Shown here: positions 46,799-55,066 of the stretch, piece by piece
Layout: every line of letters begins with the position of its first letter
Position numbering within the stretch: position 1 is the stretch's first letter
NCBI GenBank assembly: GCA_036702865.1
Contig: DATNQD010000081.1
Span: 186,001-250,000, forward strand
DNA length: 64,000 nt
Direction of reading: 5' to 3'
Source of the DNA: Trichocoleus sp.
Lineage (GTDB): Bacteria; Cyanobacteriota; Cyanobacteriia; Elainellales; Elainellaceae
Notes under the pieces: model-generated
What the model was told of the DNA's origin: nothing
The model's database searches: none
Seen by the model: only the letters and a program-made list of their open reading frames with translations
Program-made: the position numbers and the translations under genes

Positions 46799-47566
46799 AT
46801 GAAAGAAGCACTGTTGAACGCTACAACGGTAAAGCGGCATGCGCCTAGTTCCGTTAAATCCTATTCACCCAACGAAGTTTTCTTCTGCCCTGAAGAGTCA
46901 CAGTTTTATTCTCAGTGCTTAGAAAAGTTGATTCTCAATCAGGGTAAAGAACCTATCTCAATGATTGAGTTTGGTGCAGGCGATGGCAGCCCTGTCATTC
47001 ATTGCTTGATCAAGACTCCTTTTGCGGGTGAAATTCATGGCTATGAGTTGAATCCTTCTGCCTGTGATTTAGCGCGTTCTCGGATTAAACAATATCAGCT
47101 TGAGGGCAAATACACGGTTCACAATCAGTGCTTTTTTGAGGGGCTGCGATCGTCTTCTTTCAGCCATTTGATTGCCAACCCGCCTTACATTCCTGCCCCG
47201 GATGACGATATTTGTATGCCTGCTTTGCATGGCGGTGTAGATGGTGCCACCATTACAAAACAGCTTTTGTCGTTAGATTGTGACAATGTGATGCTGATGA
47301 TTTCGGCATACTCAAATCCGATCGAAACGATTGAATGTGCAATCGAGCAAGGCTATCACGTTGCCGATTTTATGGTGACTCCACTCCACTTTGGCTACTA
47401 CAGTTCTGAGCCAAAAGTTCGCAATTGGATTACAGAGATGCGGAAGCATCAAAAAGCGTTCTACTCGGCAAACATCTATTTTCTGGCAGGTGTTTTGTTT
47501 GAGAAGAAACGCCAATCGAGCGTTGACTTATCTGCTGAACTGCTGAAGGTAATGACTGCGCTGTAG
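46799..47566 (+). CDS. SAM-dependent methyltransferase with NPPY motif
   Basis: A 255-residue class I methyltransferase. The SAM-binding loop is IEFGAGDGSP (near 56-64) and the catalytic motif is ANPPYIPAP (NPPY 127-130), which is found in enzymes that methylate amide or exocyclic nitrogens (glutamine in release factors, adenine in DNA/RNA, also some small molecules). There is no DNA-recognition domain, so a restriction role is unlikely. AAGGA lies 7 bases before ATG 46799; the frame reaching 46742 is not used. It follows the diiron protein and probably acts with it. Confidence 0.8.
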   Translation: MKEALLNATTVKRHAPSSVKSYSPNEVFFCPEESQFYSQCLEKLILNQGKEPISMIEFGAGDGSPVIHCLIKTPFAGEIHGYELNPSACDLARSRIKQYQLEGKYTVHNQCFFEGLRSSSFSHLIANPPYIPAPDDDICMPALHGGVDGATITKQLLSLDCDNVMLMISAYSNPIETIECAIEQGYHVADFMVTPLHFGYYSSEPKVRNWITEMRKHQKAFYSANIYFLAGVLFEKKRQSSVDLSAELLKVMTAL

Positions 47567-47887
47567 TGGTGCCATTGAGTCAAAACTCGAATGAATGCTA
47601 GATGGAATAGTGAATGCCTGAGTGTAATGTGCAACTTTTGCTCCAAGAAGTTGTTTGAGAAGTAGCAAATATACCCATTTCCCCCAGTCTCACTTCAACA
47701 AAGGGGAAATTCTGCCTCTCAAAGCCCCTTCTTTCGCGAGATTGAGAGGGGGTTGCGGAGATGGGAGGTTGCTTCTACAAGCGATTTGGAAAAGTTGCAC
47801 ATTAACATCCAGTTCTGTTTATCCATCGCTCAGGTTAGCCAATCGTTTAAGAATAAGCAAAGCAGTCGGGAAAAGGAGTTGGCGGCG
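47567..47887. other. intergenic region containing a repeat
   Basis: 321 bases between the methyltransferase and the DUF2993 gene. A palindromic repeat-like element occupies 47674-47765; the remainder shows nothing clear. Confidence 0.5.
47674..47765. repeat. palindromic repeat, MITE-like
   Basis: A 92-base stretch bounded by an imperfect inverted repeat (CCCATTTC at the left, GAGATGGG at the right). Inside it are runs of C, then runs of G (CCCCAGTCTC, AAAGCCCCTTCTTTC, GAGAGGGGGTTG) that could fold into a long hairpin. This pattern resembles the small dispersed repeats common between genes in filamentous cyanobacteria. Only one copy is visible here. Confidence 0.45.
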
Positions 47888-48622
47888 ATGTCAGAACCAC
47901 GGTTTGACGAACAGGTGATGTCTCAGGCAGTTCAGCTTGGGTTGGCGAGTCAACTAGACGATGCTGATGAGCTTCAAGTAGATGTGCGGACGGACTTGCT
48001 GAAAGCGGCTCAAGGACAGGCAGATTCGGTGTCGGTGAGCGGTCAGGGCATGGTGGTGCAGAATATCCGCTTTGAGGAAATGGAACTGCATGCCCAAAAT
48101 CTAGACATCAATCCGCTGAGTATGCTGCTTGGTAAGCTAGAACTGAAGCAACCACTGGATGCTCAAAGTCGTTTGGTGCTGACAGAAGCAGATCTAAACC
48201 AAGCAATCAATAGCGATTCGATCGCCAGTCGTATTCCACCCTTAACCCTGAATGTGCAGGGACAATCTATCACCGTAGCGCTGCAACGTCCTTTGCAAGT
48301 CAGGCTGCCTGTTAGCGGCAAAATTGAATTTACGGCAAGTGCGCTCGTTCAGGAGGCTCAGCAAGAGCAACAAATTGGGTTTTCGGTGGCGCTGTTTCCC
48401 CGTACAGATAGTCATCCCTTGTTGCTGGAAGGGTTTCAGTGTACTCGGGGCGCTATCTCTTTTGAGCTGATGTTTGCCTTGCTAAACAGGCTTAAAGAAT
48501 TGCTAGAGCAGCCTTTTTTGCAGTTGGACGGAGTTGCGTTTCGCGTCCAGCGATTGGAAATTGAGTCGGGAAGACTGATTGTTCAAGCTGAAGCAAGGGT
48601 TTATCAACCTCCTACCTTGTAG
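47888..48622 (+). CDS. DUF2993 (LmeA-like) lipid-binding-type protein
   Basis: A 244-residue protein with repeated beta-strand segments (QVDVRTDLLKAAQGQADSVS, then LHAQNLDINPLSMLLGKLEL and LTEADLNQAINSDSIASRI) that match the DUF2993/LmeA family, whose members bind phospholipids. No signal peptide is seen in this start. The frame reaches 47753, but AAGGAG is 9 bases before ATG 47888, so this start is preferred. A small membrane protein gene follows 71 bases downstream. Confidence 0.75.
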   Translation: MSEPRFDEQVMSQAVQLGLASQLDDADELQVDVRTDLLKAAQGQADSVSVSGQGMVVQNIRFEEMELHAQNLDINPLSMLLGKLELKQPLDAQSRLVLTEADLNQAINSDSIASRIPPLTLNVQGQSITVALQRPLQVRLPVSGKIEFTASALVQEAQQEQQIGFSVALFPRTDSHPLLLEGFQCTRGAISFELMFALLNRLKELLEQPFLQLDGVAFRVQRLEIESGRLIVQAEARVYQPPTL

Positions 48623-48693
48623 ACTCGTAGTTCTCTCCTCAGATAGGCGTGAGACGATCGCACTGCCATCGACAATAGGAGAACAAAAGTTTC

Positions 48694-49209
48694 ATGCGAA
48701 ATGCAATGGTCAGATCTCCAACCGATGAAGAGCTTCGCGAAGAGCGGCGCAGCAGGCAAACCCGTCCCTTAGCTCATGCTTTCAATCGCATTATCATTTC
48801 GCTGGCAAATGCAGTATTAGCAGGCACACTGCTAAGCCAAACCATTAAAGCGTTTGCAATGAATGGGGAACTGGGGATTCGCAGCCTCGCAACCGCAGCC
48901 CTACCCCCCATTATTGTTGCTTATTTTGCCTTTTTTAGTCGTGGCGTGAAGCCAGCCCAGCGATCGTCTGAGATCAGCTACTTTCTGGTATTTGCGGGCT
49001 GGATTATGTTGCTGCTCATGTTTATCAACTTTGAGGGCGTAACCTATAATCTGGGAATGCTGCTAGGGCAGTTTGCTTTATCCACGACTCTGAGTATTTG
49101 GATATTGCTAGCACGCAGTCTATCGTTTCGCGCTGTATTGTCTTCCTCCTACGGTATTCTGGCAGGGTTCTTACTCTACATTTTGTTGTTTGGCATTCCC
49201 GCCTATTAG
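48694..49209 (+). CDS. four-helix membrane protein of unknown function
   Basis: A 171-residue protein with a charged N-terminus (DEELREERRSRQTRP) followed by about four membrane helices (AFNRIIISLANAVLAGTLLS, then AALPPIIVAYFAFF, YFLVFAGWIMLLLMF and the last near the C-terminus). TAGGAG lies 10 bases before ATG. It follows DUF2993 and converges with the minus-strand 49278 gene. Family not recognised. Confidence 0.65.
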   Translation: MRNAMVRSPTDEELREERRSRQTRPLAHAFNRIIISLANAVLAGTLLSQTIKAFAMNGELGIRSLATAALPPIIVAYFAFFSRGVKPAQRSSEISYFLVFAGWIMLLLMFINFEGVTYNLGMLLGQFALSTTLSIWILLARSLSFRAVLSSSYGILAGFLLYILLFGIPAY

Positions 49210-49277
49210 TTGAAAAGTGAGTTAAACAGCATCATTTAACTATTCACAAGAACTGTTTACAAGGAATGCCTCAAGCC

Positions 49278-49688
49278 TTACGCAACCTCATCTTTGCCCA
49301 GGAGTTTTTTGAGGTCGCCATGCATTAATGCAATATTTGGATCGCGTTGAATAATGTAGTAATAGCGTCTGTTGAGCGGGGTTCCTACTTCGGCTGGCTG
49401 CATCATTTCGCGCGTTTGGTGCAGCAGGTCGTCGATCGTTTCCTTGCTCACAGGTTCTTTAGAGTGCAGCACATCATCCATCTGCACAATGAGTTGAGAA
49501 ATTGGACGTAACCAGCTAAACCAATCATGCCCAATCACCAGGCGGAAAAACTCGCCGCTTGACTGAATTCGCCCATGAAACTGTTCATAAACAAGGCGCT
49601 CTGATTCAAGTAATGCTTTGTGCAAATGCAAAAGCTTGAGGCGAACATCACGCAGCTGTTGCAAAGCAGAATTAACGTCTGAGGACAT
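49278..49688 (-). CDS. small helical protein of unknown function
   Basis: A 136-residue soluble, mostly helical protein (VRLKLLHLHKALLESERLVY, then FSWLRPISQLIVQMDDVLHS). The segment EVGTPLNRRYYYIIQRDPNI is well patterned. No known family is recognised. It lies 41 bases after the stop of gcvT on the same strand and may be co-transcribed with it. The WLRPIS-LIV pattern recalls conserved cyanobacterial hypotheticals. Confidence 0.6.
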   Translation of the reverse strand: MSSDVNSALQQLRDVRLKLLHLHKALLESERLVYEQFHGRIQSSGEFFRLVIGHDWFSWLRPISQLIVQMDDVLHSKEPVSKETIDDLLHQTREMMQPAEVGTPLNRRYYYIIQRDPNIALMHGDLKKLLGKDEVA

Positions 49689-49729
49689 GGTAAACGTCTA
49701 CCGGAAAGATTTTCTCTGATGTCTCTATT

Positions 49730-50854
49730 CTACAAACTTGCACTTTTATAAAACGGACGTTTCACGATCGTTGCTGGGTAGCTTTTTCCGCGAATTTCCA
49801 CTTGTACCGTTTGTCCAATTTTGGCGAATTCAGCCGGAACATAAGCAAGGGCGACCGGATAGCCCAAGGTTGGGGAGAGAGTCCCGCTGGTGACTGTGCC
49901 GATCGTCTTACCATCTGCCAGCACTGGGTAACCATGACGAGCAATATTACGCCCTTCTAGCCGCAGCCCCACTAGACGTCGCTCGACGCCTGCCTGCTTC
50001 TGCTGTTCCAGCACCGATCGACCAATAAAATCGCCTTTGTGGTCAAGATGCACGAGCCACCCTAATCCTGCCTCTAAAGGCGTTGTTGTGTCGTCAATAT
50101 CCATCCCATAGAGCGCCATGGCTGCCTCTAAACGCAGTGTATCTCTTGCACCTAAACCACAGGGAACAACACCCGCCACACTCAGAGACTCCCACAAAGC
50201 TTCACCTGTCGCTGGATCAACCATGACTTCAAAGCCATCTTCGCCCGTGTAGCCCGTTCTTGCCAAAAAACCAGGCTGTCCTAAAACAGTTCCTTCAAAA
50301 TGTCCAAATCGGGGAATTGCTCGCAGATCTTCCTGAACAAACGCCTGGAGTTGTTGAATTGCTTCTGGTCCTTGGACAGCAATCAAAACCTGCTCGGCTG
50401 AGCGATCCTGAAAATCGATCGTTCCTTGATCCAGATGGTTGAGCAACCATGCCCGGTCTTTTGCCGTTGTTGCCGCATTAACGATCGTGGTAATTCGCTG
50501 ATCGCCGCGCTCCGTTTCACCCTGATAATAAATAATCAAGTCGTCAACAATACCTGCTTGTTTGTTCAGCAGAACAGTGTATTGAGCTTCTCCTGGTTTA
50601 AGCCGAGTCAGATCAGAGGGAACAAGTCGTTGGAGCTGAGCAATGATATCTTGACCTACCAGGACAAATTTGCCCATGTGCGAAATATCAAACATGCCTG
50701 CTTGCTGCCGAACTGCCTGATGCTCTTTGCTAATGCCGCCATATTGCACCGGCATTTCCCATCCCGCAAAGGGAACCATCCGGGCTTTTAATTCTAAATG
50801 TCGGAGATAAAGCAATGTCCGAAAGAGCGGATCGGAAGAGTAAGCTTCTGCCAT
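49730..50854 (-). CDS. gcvT: glycine cleavage system aminomethyltransferase (T protein)
   Basis: A 374-residue folate-dependent aminomethyltransferase (GcvT). The N-terminal MVPFAGWEMPVQYGG, AGMFDISHMGKF and LGARDTLRLEAAMALYGMDI motifs are all present; the last includes residues of the folate pocket. It transfers the methylene group of glycine to tetrahydrofolate, important in photorespiration. No gcvH or gcvP gene is adjacent. A small unrecognised gene follows it. Confidence 0.95.
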   Translation of the reverse strand: MAEAYSSDPLFRTLLYLRHLELKARMVPFAGWEMPVQYGGISKEHQAVRQQAGMFDISHMGKFVLVGQDIIAQLQRLVPSDLTRLKPGEAQYTVLLNKQAGIVDDLIIYYQGETERGDQRITTIVNAATTAKDRAWLLNHLDQGTIDFQDRSAEQVLIAVQGPEAIQQLQAFVQEDLRAIPRFGHFEGTVLGQPGFLARTGYTGEDGFEVMVDPATGEALWESLSVAGVVPCGLGARDTLRLEAAMALYGMDIDDTTTPLEAGLGWLVHLDHKGDFIGRSVLEQQKQAGVERRLVGLRLEGRNIARHGYPVLADGKTIGTVTSGTLSPTLGYPVALAYVPAEFAKIGQTVQVEIRGKSYPATIVKRPFYKSASL

Positions 50855-51037
50855 GCGACGAAAGAGTACAGGACAAACAGCGATCGGTTGCTCAAAAAAT
50901 GACTCAACTCATCGATCGCTGCCATCTCCCATTCTTATCGATATTGACCCAAATGATCACTCAGATGAATGCACCGAGCCTACTCTGAAAGACTGCTCAA
51001 GCTTGAACTGTATTTTTATTCTCCGAGCAGCATCGTA

Positions 51038-52126
51038 CTAGCGACTGTCAGCCAGCACAGATTTGGCAGCAAGAGAAAAGACACTGCGCCATACTGATAA
51101 ATTATTGGGTAGCGTTAGCGCCGATCTCATGCCGTTAGCGATCGCTTTCAAAGGCTGACCATTGCGATGATTGCGCCAGGCTTCACCCAATAAAAAGCCT
51201 TGGATATGCTCGGCAGCAGACATTGGGGGCTTCTTATGCTCTGGTGGAATTGGCGGCGGGCATCCCTGATCCAGGGCATCAATTCCGACGGTTTGTCGCT
51301 GCTGCTGAAACTCCCGTGCCACCTGATCAAAAAACTCGCGCTCGGTTGAGCTTTTCGTGTGGGTAATTGATTTCTTGTGCACCCGATAATAATAGTGAAC
51401 GCCGGGCAGATACCAGACTTTTGTCTTGTCTCCCAGGCGCAGCTGCATATCAATGTCTTCACCTGTGATGAAATAGGGACGGAATCCGCCTACTGCCCGT
51501 AGTACGTCAGCCCGGATTGCAAAGGTGCAAAGATGAGTCCGAGTCGTGCCTGCTTGGAGTTCAGCAGTGATGTCTTCTGAATTAGTGCCACACTCAAACG
51601 TAATAATGCGCTGTCCCTTAGGATTAATTGCTGCATAACTGCCACAAACCGCACCGAATTCGGGATGGCGATTGAGCCAGTTTACCTGACGCTCCACCCG
51701 ATCGATCGGGTAAATATCATCTGCATCACAACGGACAATAATGCTGCCACGCGCTTTTGCTAAGCCAGTATTGAGTGCATCGGCGATTCCCTTACCAGCA
51801 TTGTTGACGATTTGGATGCGATCGTCTTTAATACTATGCAGTTTTTGCAATGAACGATCGGTCGAGCCATCATTCACAACGATGACCTCTAGTGGAATCT
51901 GCCGCACCGATAAGACTGAAGTTAGTGCATCTACAACGTAAGATTCAGCGTTGAATAGTGGCATGATGATGCTAACTAGAGCATTGTCATGATTTGATTG
52001 CACAGTAAATGTCTCCTCAGTTCTTCTTTTATTGAGCTGCTTCAAAATGCGCTCAGGCAATAGCAAAGACTGCCCTACAGCAAAAATAGCCTGGAATGCA
52101 CTGTTTTCAGTCCTATCCTGTGACAA
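51038..52126 (-). CDS. family 2 glycosyltransferase A, last in operon
   Basis: A 362-residue GT-A fold enzyme. The GT2 start is SIIMPLFNAESYVVDALTSV; the metal-sugar motif is RCDADD. An N-terminal extension of about 48 residues precedes the domain. The start appears to be TTG 52126, with TAGGG just upstream; the gap to the preceding GT is 18 bases. The C-terminal region (EHIQGFLLGEAWRNHRNGQP) differs from the module shared by the other four GTs, so it is the most divergent copy. Acceptor and donor are unknown. Confidence 0.8.
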   Translation of the reverse strand: MSQDRTENSAFQAIFAVGQSLLLPERILKQLNKRRTEETFTVQSNHDNALVSIIMPLFNAESYVVDALTSVLSVRQIPLEVIVVNDGSTDRSLQKLHSIKDDRIQIVNNAGKGIADALNTGLAKARGSIIVRCDADDIYPIDRVERQVNWLNRHPEFGAVCGSYAAINPKGQRIITFECGTNSEDITAELQAGTTRTHLCTFAIRADVLRAVGGFRPYFITGEDIDMQLRLGDKTKVWYLPGVHYYYRVHKKSITHTKSSTEREFFDQVAREFQQQRQTVGIDALDQGCPPPIPPEHKKPPMSAAEHIQGFLLGEAWRNHRNGQPLKAIANGMRSALTLPNNLSVWRSVFSLAAKSVLADSR

Positions 52127-52144
52127 TCACCCTAGGCGTCACCT

Positions 52145-53107
52145 CTATCTGTGGTTAAATTTATCCGGCTTCAAGTTTAAAGGTAACTGCTGCGGGGCAG
52201 CCTTCAAAACTGCGCAGGCTAAGAGTTTCCAGCCCTCAAGACGGTAGGGAATTACTCGTATTGCCTTCAGCCCATAAATGGCAGCCGTCGATCGCTCCCC
52301 ACTGCTCAATGCCCACCAGCCATATTGCAGCATAAACTGATAGCGAGATTTGGCATCTCTACCGGGTCTCCAGGGGTTGCCTGCTTCAAACTCACATTTA
52401 ATGTTGCGTCGCTTCCAGGCAAATTCGCAGGCTCGACGGGCTTGTTCGCGTTGAAACAAAGCTGCCTGAGCACTGACTGAGTGGCAATGAAGACGATAGC
52501 GCAACACTGGCTTTTCCAAATTAGCAAGCTGTCCCACCTCCCCCAGCTTTAGCCACAGATCAACGTCTTCTGCAGGCATCAGCGTTTCGTCATAGCCGCC
52601 AATCTTGAGCAGTGCCGATCGCCGCATCATTGCTGTGGGATGACAAATACTGCCGTGCCCTGCGAGGGCTGCTTGCTGAATTTCGGCATCGGTTGTCCCA
52701 ATCTTGAGCGCAACCAGAAATCGCCCTTTATGGTCAATGAGTTCAAATGCACCGCCAACACAAACGACATCCGGATGCTGCTGGAGGAAACTCACTTGAT
52801 GCCTGAATCGATCGGGCAGCGCCACATCATCGGCATCCATTCGAGCAATATATCTGCCTTGTGCTTGCTGCAGCATTTCATTAAGTGCAGACACGTAGCC
52901 TGCATTAGAGCGGCTCACCAGATGAATCCGCCCATCCCTGGCAGCATAACGTTTCAGAATGGAGAGGGATCGATCGGTTGAGCCATCGTCAATAATCAAA
53001 AATTCAAAGTCTTGAAAAGTTTGATCCAAAATACTTTCAACTGCCTGAGCCACATATCGCTCTGCGTTGTAGACAGGCATCAGCACTGAGAGCAGGGGAG
53101 ATGTCAT
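52145..53107 (-). CDS. family 2 glycosyltransferase B
   Basis: A 320-residue GT2 enzyme: LLSVLMPVYNAERYVAQAVE at the start, metal motif MDADDVALPDR, and the acceptor-region pattern AMMRRSALLKIGGYDETLMP. Its C-terminus has QYGWWALSSGERSTAAIYGL, the module shared with copies C, D and E. It lies 40 bases downstream of copy C. Donor and acceptor are unknown; the arrangement suggests sequential assembly of a surface polysaccharide. Confidence 0.85.
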   Translation of the reverse strand: MTSPLLSVLMPVYNAERYVAQAVESILDQTFQDFEFLIIDDGSTDRSLSILKRYAARDGRIHLVSRSNAGYVSALNEMLQQAQGRYIARMDADDVALPDRFRHQVSFLQQHPDVVCVGGAFELIDHKGRFLVALKIGTTDAEIQQAALAGHGSICHPTAMMRRSALLKIGGYDETLMPAEDVDLWLKLGEVGQLANLEKPVLRYRLHCHSVSAQAALFQREQARRACEFAWKRRNIKCEFEAGNPWRPGRDAKSRYQFMLQYGWWALSSGERSTAAIYGLKAIRVIPYRLEGWKLLACAVLKAAPQQLPLNLKPDKFNHR

Positions 53108-53147
53108 GGGTACTTACAAATGAGAAATGGAAGAGAGTGAAACGGGA

Positions 53148-54137
53148 TCAAGAGGCAGGGAACGGTTTAATCAGGGCACAAGCAAGCAGGTTCCAACTTT
53201 CGATTGAGCCTGGATTGAGAACGATCGCCTGGGTACCGTAGCGGATGGCAGTCTGCCGTTGTCGATTGCTAAATGCCCACCAGCCATATTTGAGCGCGAA
53301 GGCATGACGAGATGGGCGATCGGGCTTTGGTCGCCAGGCACAAACCATCGTGACTTGGGGCTTTTCGCGAATCATGCCCTTCTGCCAGGCGCGATCGAGA
53401 GCAGTCTGAACCGCTTGAGGCGGCAGCCCTTGATACCGATCGCAGATCGAATTTCCATGCAAGCGATATTGCACAACAGGTTCAGGCAAATTTGCCAGTG
53501 CCCCAATTTCGCCGAGCCGCAGCCACAAGTCCAAATCTTCTGCCAGGGGCAAGCTTTCGTCATAGCCGCCCACCTGAAGCACTGCTGACCGCCGTATCAG
53601 GGCAGTGGGATGTAAAAAGCTGATATGTCCGTCCTGTAAAAGGGCTTTAATTTCACTGTCTTGTTCTGCCAGCGGAATTTTTGTGATCAGCCGTCCACCG
53701 CGATCGATCAACTCAAACGCCCCACCTACCCAAACCACCTCAGGCGATTGCTGCAAAAACGCCACCTGTCGAGCCAGTCGATCGGGGAGGGCGACATCAT
53801 CAGAATCCATCACTGCAATAAATTCGCCCCGCGCTTCCCGCAGCAACTCATTTCGAGTTTGAGGAATCCCTCGATTTTCCCGACTGATCAGCCGGATTCG
53901 CTGATCCTGAACCGCATAGCGCCGGAGAATCGAGAGCGATCGATCAGTCGAGCCATCATCCAAAATCACTAGCTCAAAATCCCGAAAGCTTTGCTGCAAG
54001 ATACTTTCTACCGCTCGTTCTAGAAAACGCTCTGTGTTGTAGACCGCCATCAAAACTGAAACGGTTGGACAGTGAAGGTCAAAGGCTTTTTGCTCCCCGT
54101 CTCCTCTGCATTCCAGCAAACGATCGATCGCCTTCAT
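53148..54137 (-). CDS. family 2 glycosyltransferase C
   Basis: A 329-residue GT2 enzyme with an N-terminal extension of about 24 residues, then TVSVLMAVYNTERFLERAVE and the motif MDSDDVALPDRLA, so its DxD is Asp-Ser-Asp rather than Asp-Ala-Asp. It carries the shared C-terminal module (KYGWWAFSNRQRQTAIRYGT). Its ATG overlaps the stop of copy D by four bases (ATGA), a sign of translational coupling. Confidence 0.85.
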   Translation of the reverse strand: MKAIDRLLECRGDGEQKAFDLHCPTVSVLMAVYNTERFLERAVESILQQSFRDFELVILDDGSTDRSLSILRRYAVQDQRIRLISRENRGIPQTRNELLREARGEFIAVMDSDDVALPDRLARQVAFLQQSPEVVWVGGAFELIDRGGRLITKIPLAEQDSEIKALLQDGHISFLHPTALIRRSAVLQVGGYDESLPLAEDLDLWLRLGEIGALANLPEPVVQYRLHGNSICDRYQGLPPQAVQTALDRAWQKGMIREKPQVTMVCAWRPKPDRPSRHAFALKYGWWAFSNRQRQTAIRYGTQAIVLNPGSIESWNLLACALIKPFPAS

Positions 54138-55066
54138 ACCGACTGCACCTCCGGTAGGGGTTTAATCAAGGCACAAATCAGCAGCCTCCAGCTATCTAGG
54201 TTGAGAGGCAGGGTTTGAATCGCTTTCATGCCATAAACTACCGCAGCCTGCCTATCTCCTCGACTGAAAAATATCCAGCCGTATTGCAGCAGAAACTGGT
54301 GGCGAGAAGCTCGATCGGTCGGTCGCCAAGGAAAAATTTCGGGAAATGTGTCCGTAATGCCGCGTCGTTTCCAGGCTTGTTCGCAGGCGTAGCGCCGCTG
54401 CTGTGTTTGTTTGGCTTGCAGTTGCTCGCTGATCGATCGATCGTGCTGCCGATATTTCAGAACGGTGTCTGGCAGGTTTGCGAGTGCGCCAATTTCGCCG
54501 AGCCGCAGCCACAAATCGAGATCTTCTGCCGGATACATTAACTCGTCGTAGCCGCCGACTTGCAGCAGCGCTGATCGCCGCATCAGAGCAGATGGGTGAT
54601 TGATGGCAGTCTGTCCTCGCAAGAGCTTTTCCTGAATGTCGCTGTCCTGTTCTGCCTCATGGTTATGTCTCAGGAGCCGTCCAGCTTCATCGATCCAATC
54701 TTGGGCACCGCCCACACAAACAACTTGCGGGTAACGCTGCAAAAACGCCACCTGACGAGCAAATCGATCGGGCAGTGCCACATCATCGGCATCCATACGG
54801 GCAATCAATTCGCCGCTTGCCTGGGTCAGCAGTTCGTTGAGGGTTTTGACAAAGCCTTGATTGGGGCGGCTCCTGAGGCGAATGCGCGAGTCTTGGGCTG
54901 CATAATGCTGGAGAATAGAGAGCGATCGATCGGTTGAGCCATCGTCAATGATCAGCAGTTCAAAATCTGTGAAGCTTTGATTCAAAATGCTCTCGATCGC
55001 TGCTGCCACAAATTGCTGAGCATTGTAGACCGGCATTAAGACAGAAAGGAGAGGAAACTGGCTCAT
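54134..55066 (-). CDS. family 2 glycosyltransferase D
   Basis: A 310-residue GT2 enzyme: FPLLSVLMPVYNAQQFVAAA, metal motif MDADDVALPDRFA, and the C-terminal module QYGWIFFSRGDRQAAVVYGM. The frame continues to 55117, but ATG 55066 overlaps copy E's stop by four bases and starts at the conserved N-terminus, so it is preferred. Coupled to both neighbouring GT genes. Confidence 0.85.
   Translation of the reverse strand: MSQFPLLSVLMPVYNAQQFVAAAIESILNQSFTDFELLIIDDGSTDRSLSILQHYAAQDSRIRLRSRPNQGFVKTLNELLTQASGELIARMDADDVALPDRFARQVAFLQRYPQVVCVGGAQDWIDEAGRLLRHNHEAEQDSDIQEKLLRGQTAINHPSALMRRSALLQVGGYDELMYPAEDLDLWLRLGEIGALANLPDTVLKYRQHDRSISEQLQAKQTQQRRYACEQAWKRRGITDTFPEIFPWRPTDRASRHQFLLQYGWIFFSRGDRQAAVVYGMKAIQTLPLNLDSWRLLICALIKPLPEVQSV

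Noticed and set aside
46799-47566. NPPY methyltransferase as a DNA adenine methylase of a restriction system
   Set aside because: No DNA-recognition domain and no nuclease neighbour.
50855-51037. Glycine riboswitch upstream of gcvT
   Set aside because: The region has no recognisable tandem aptamer pattern on the minus strand.
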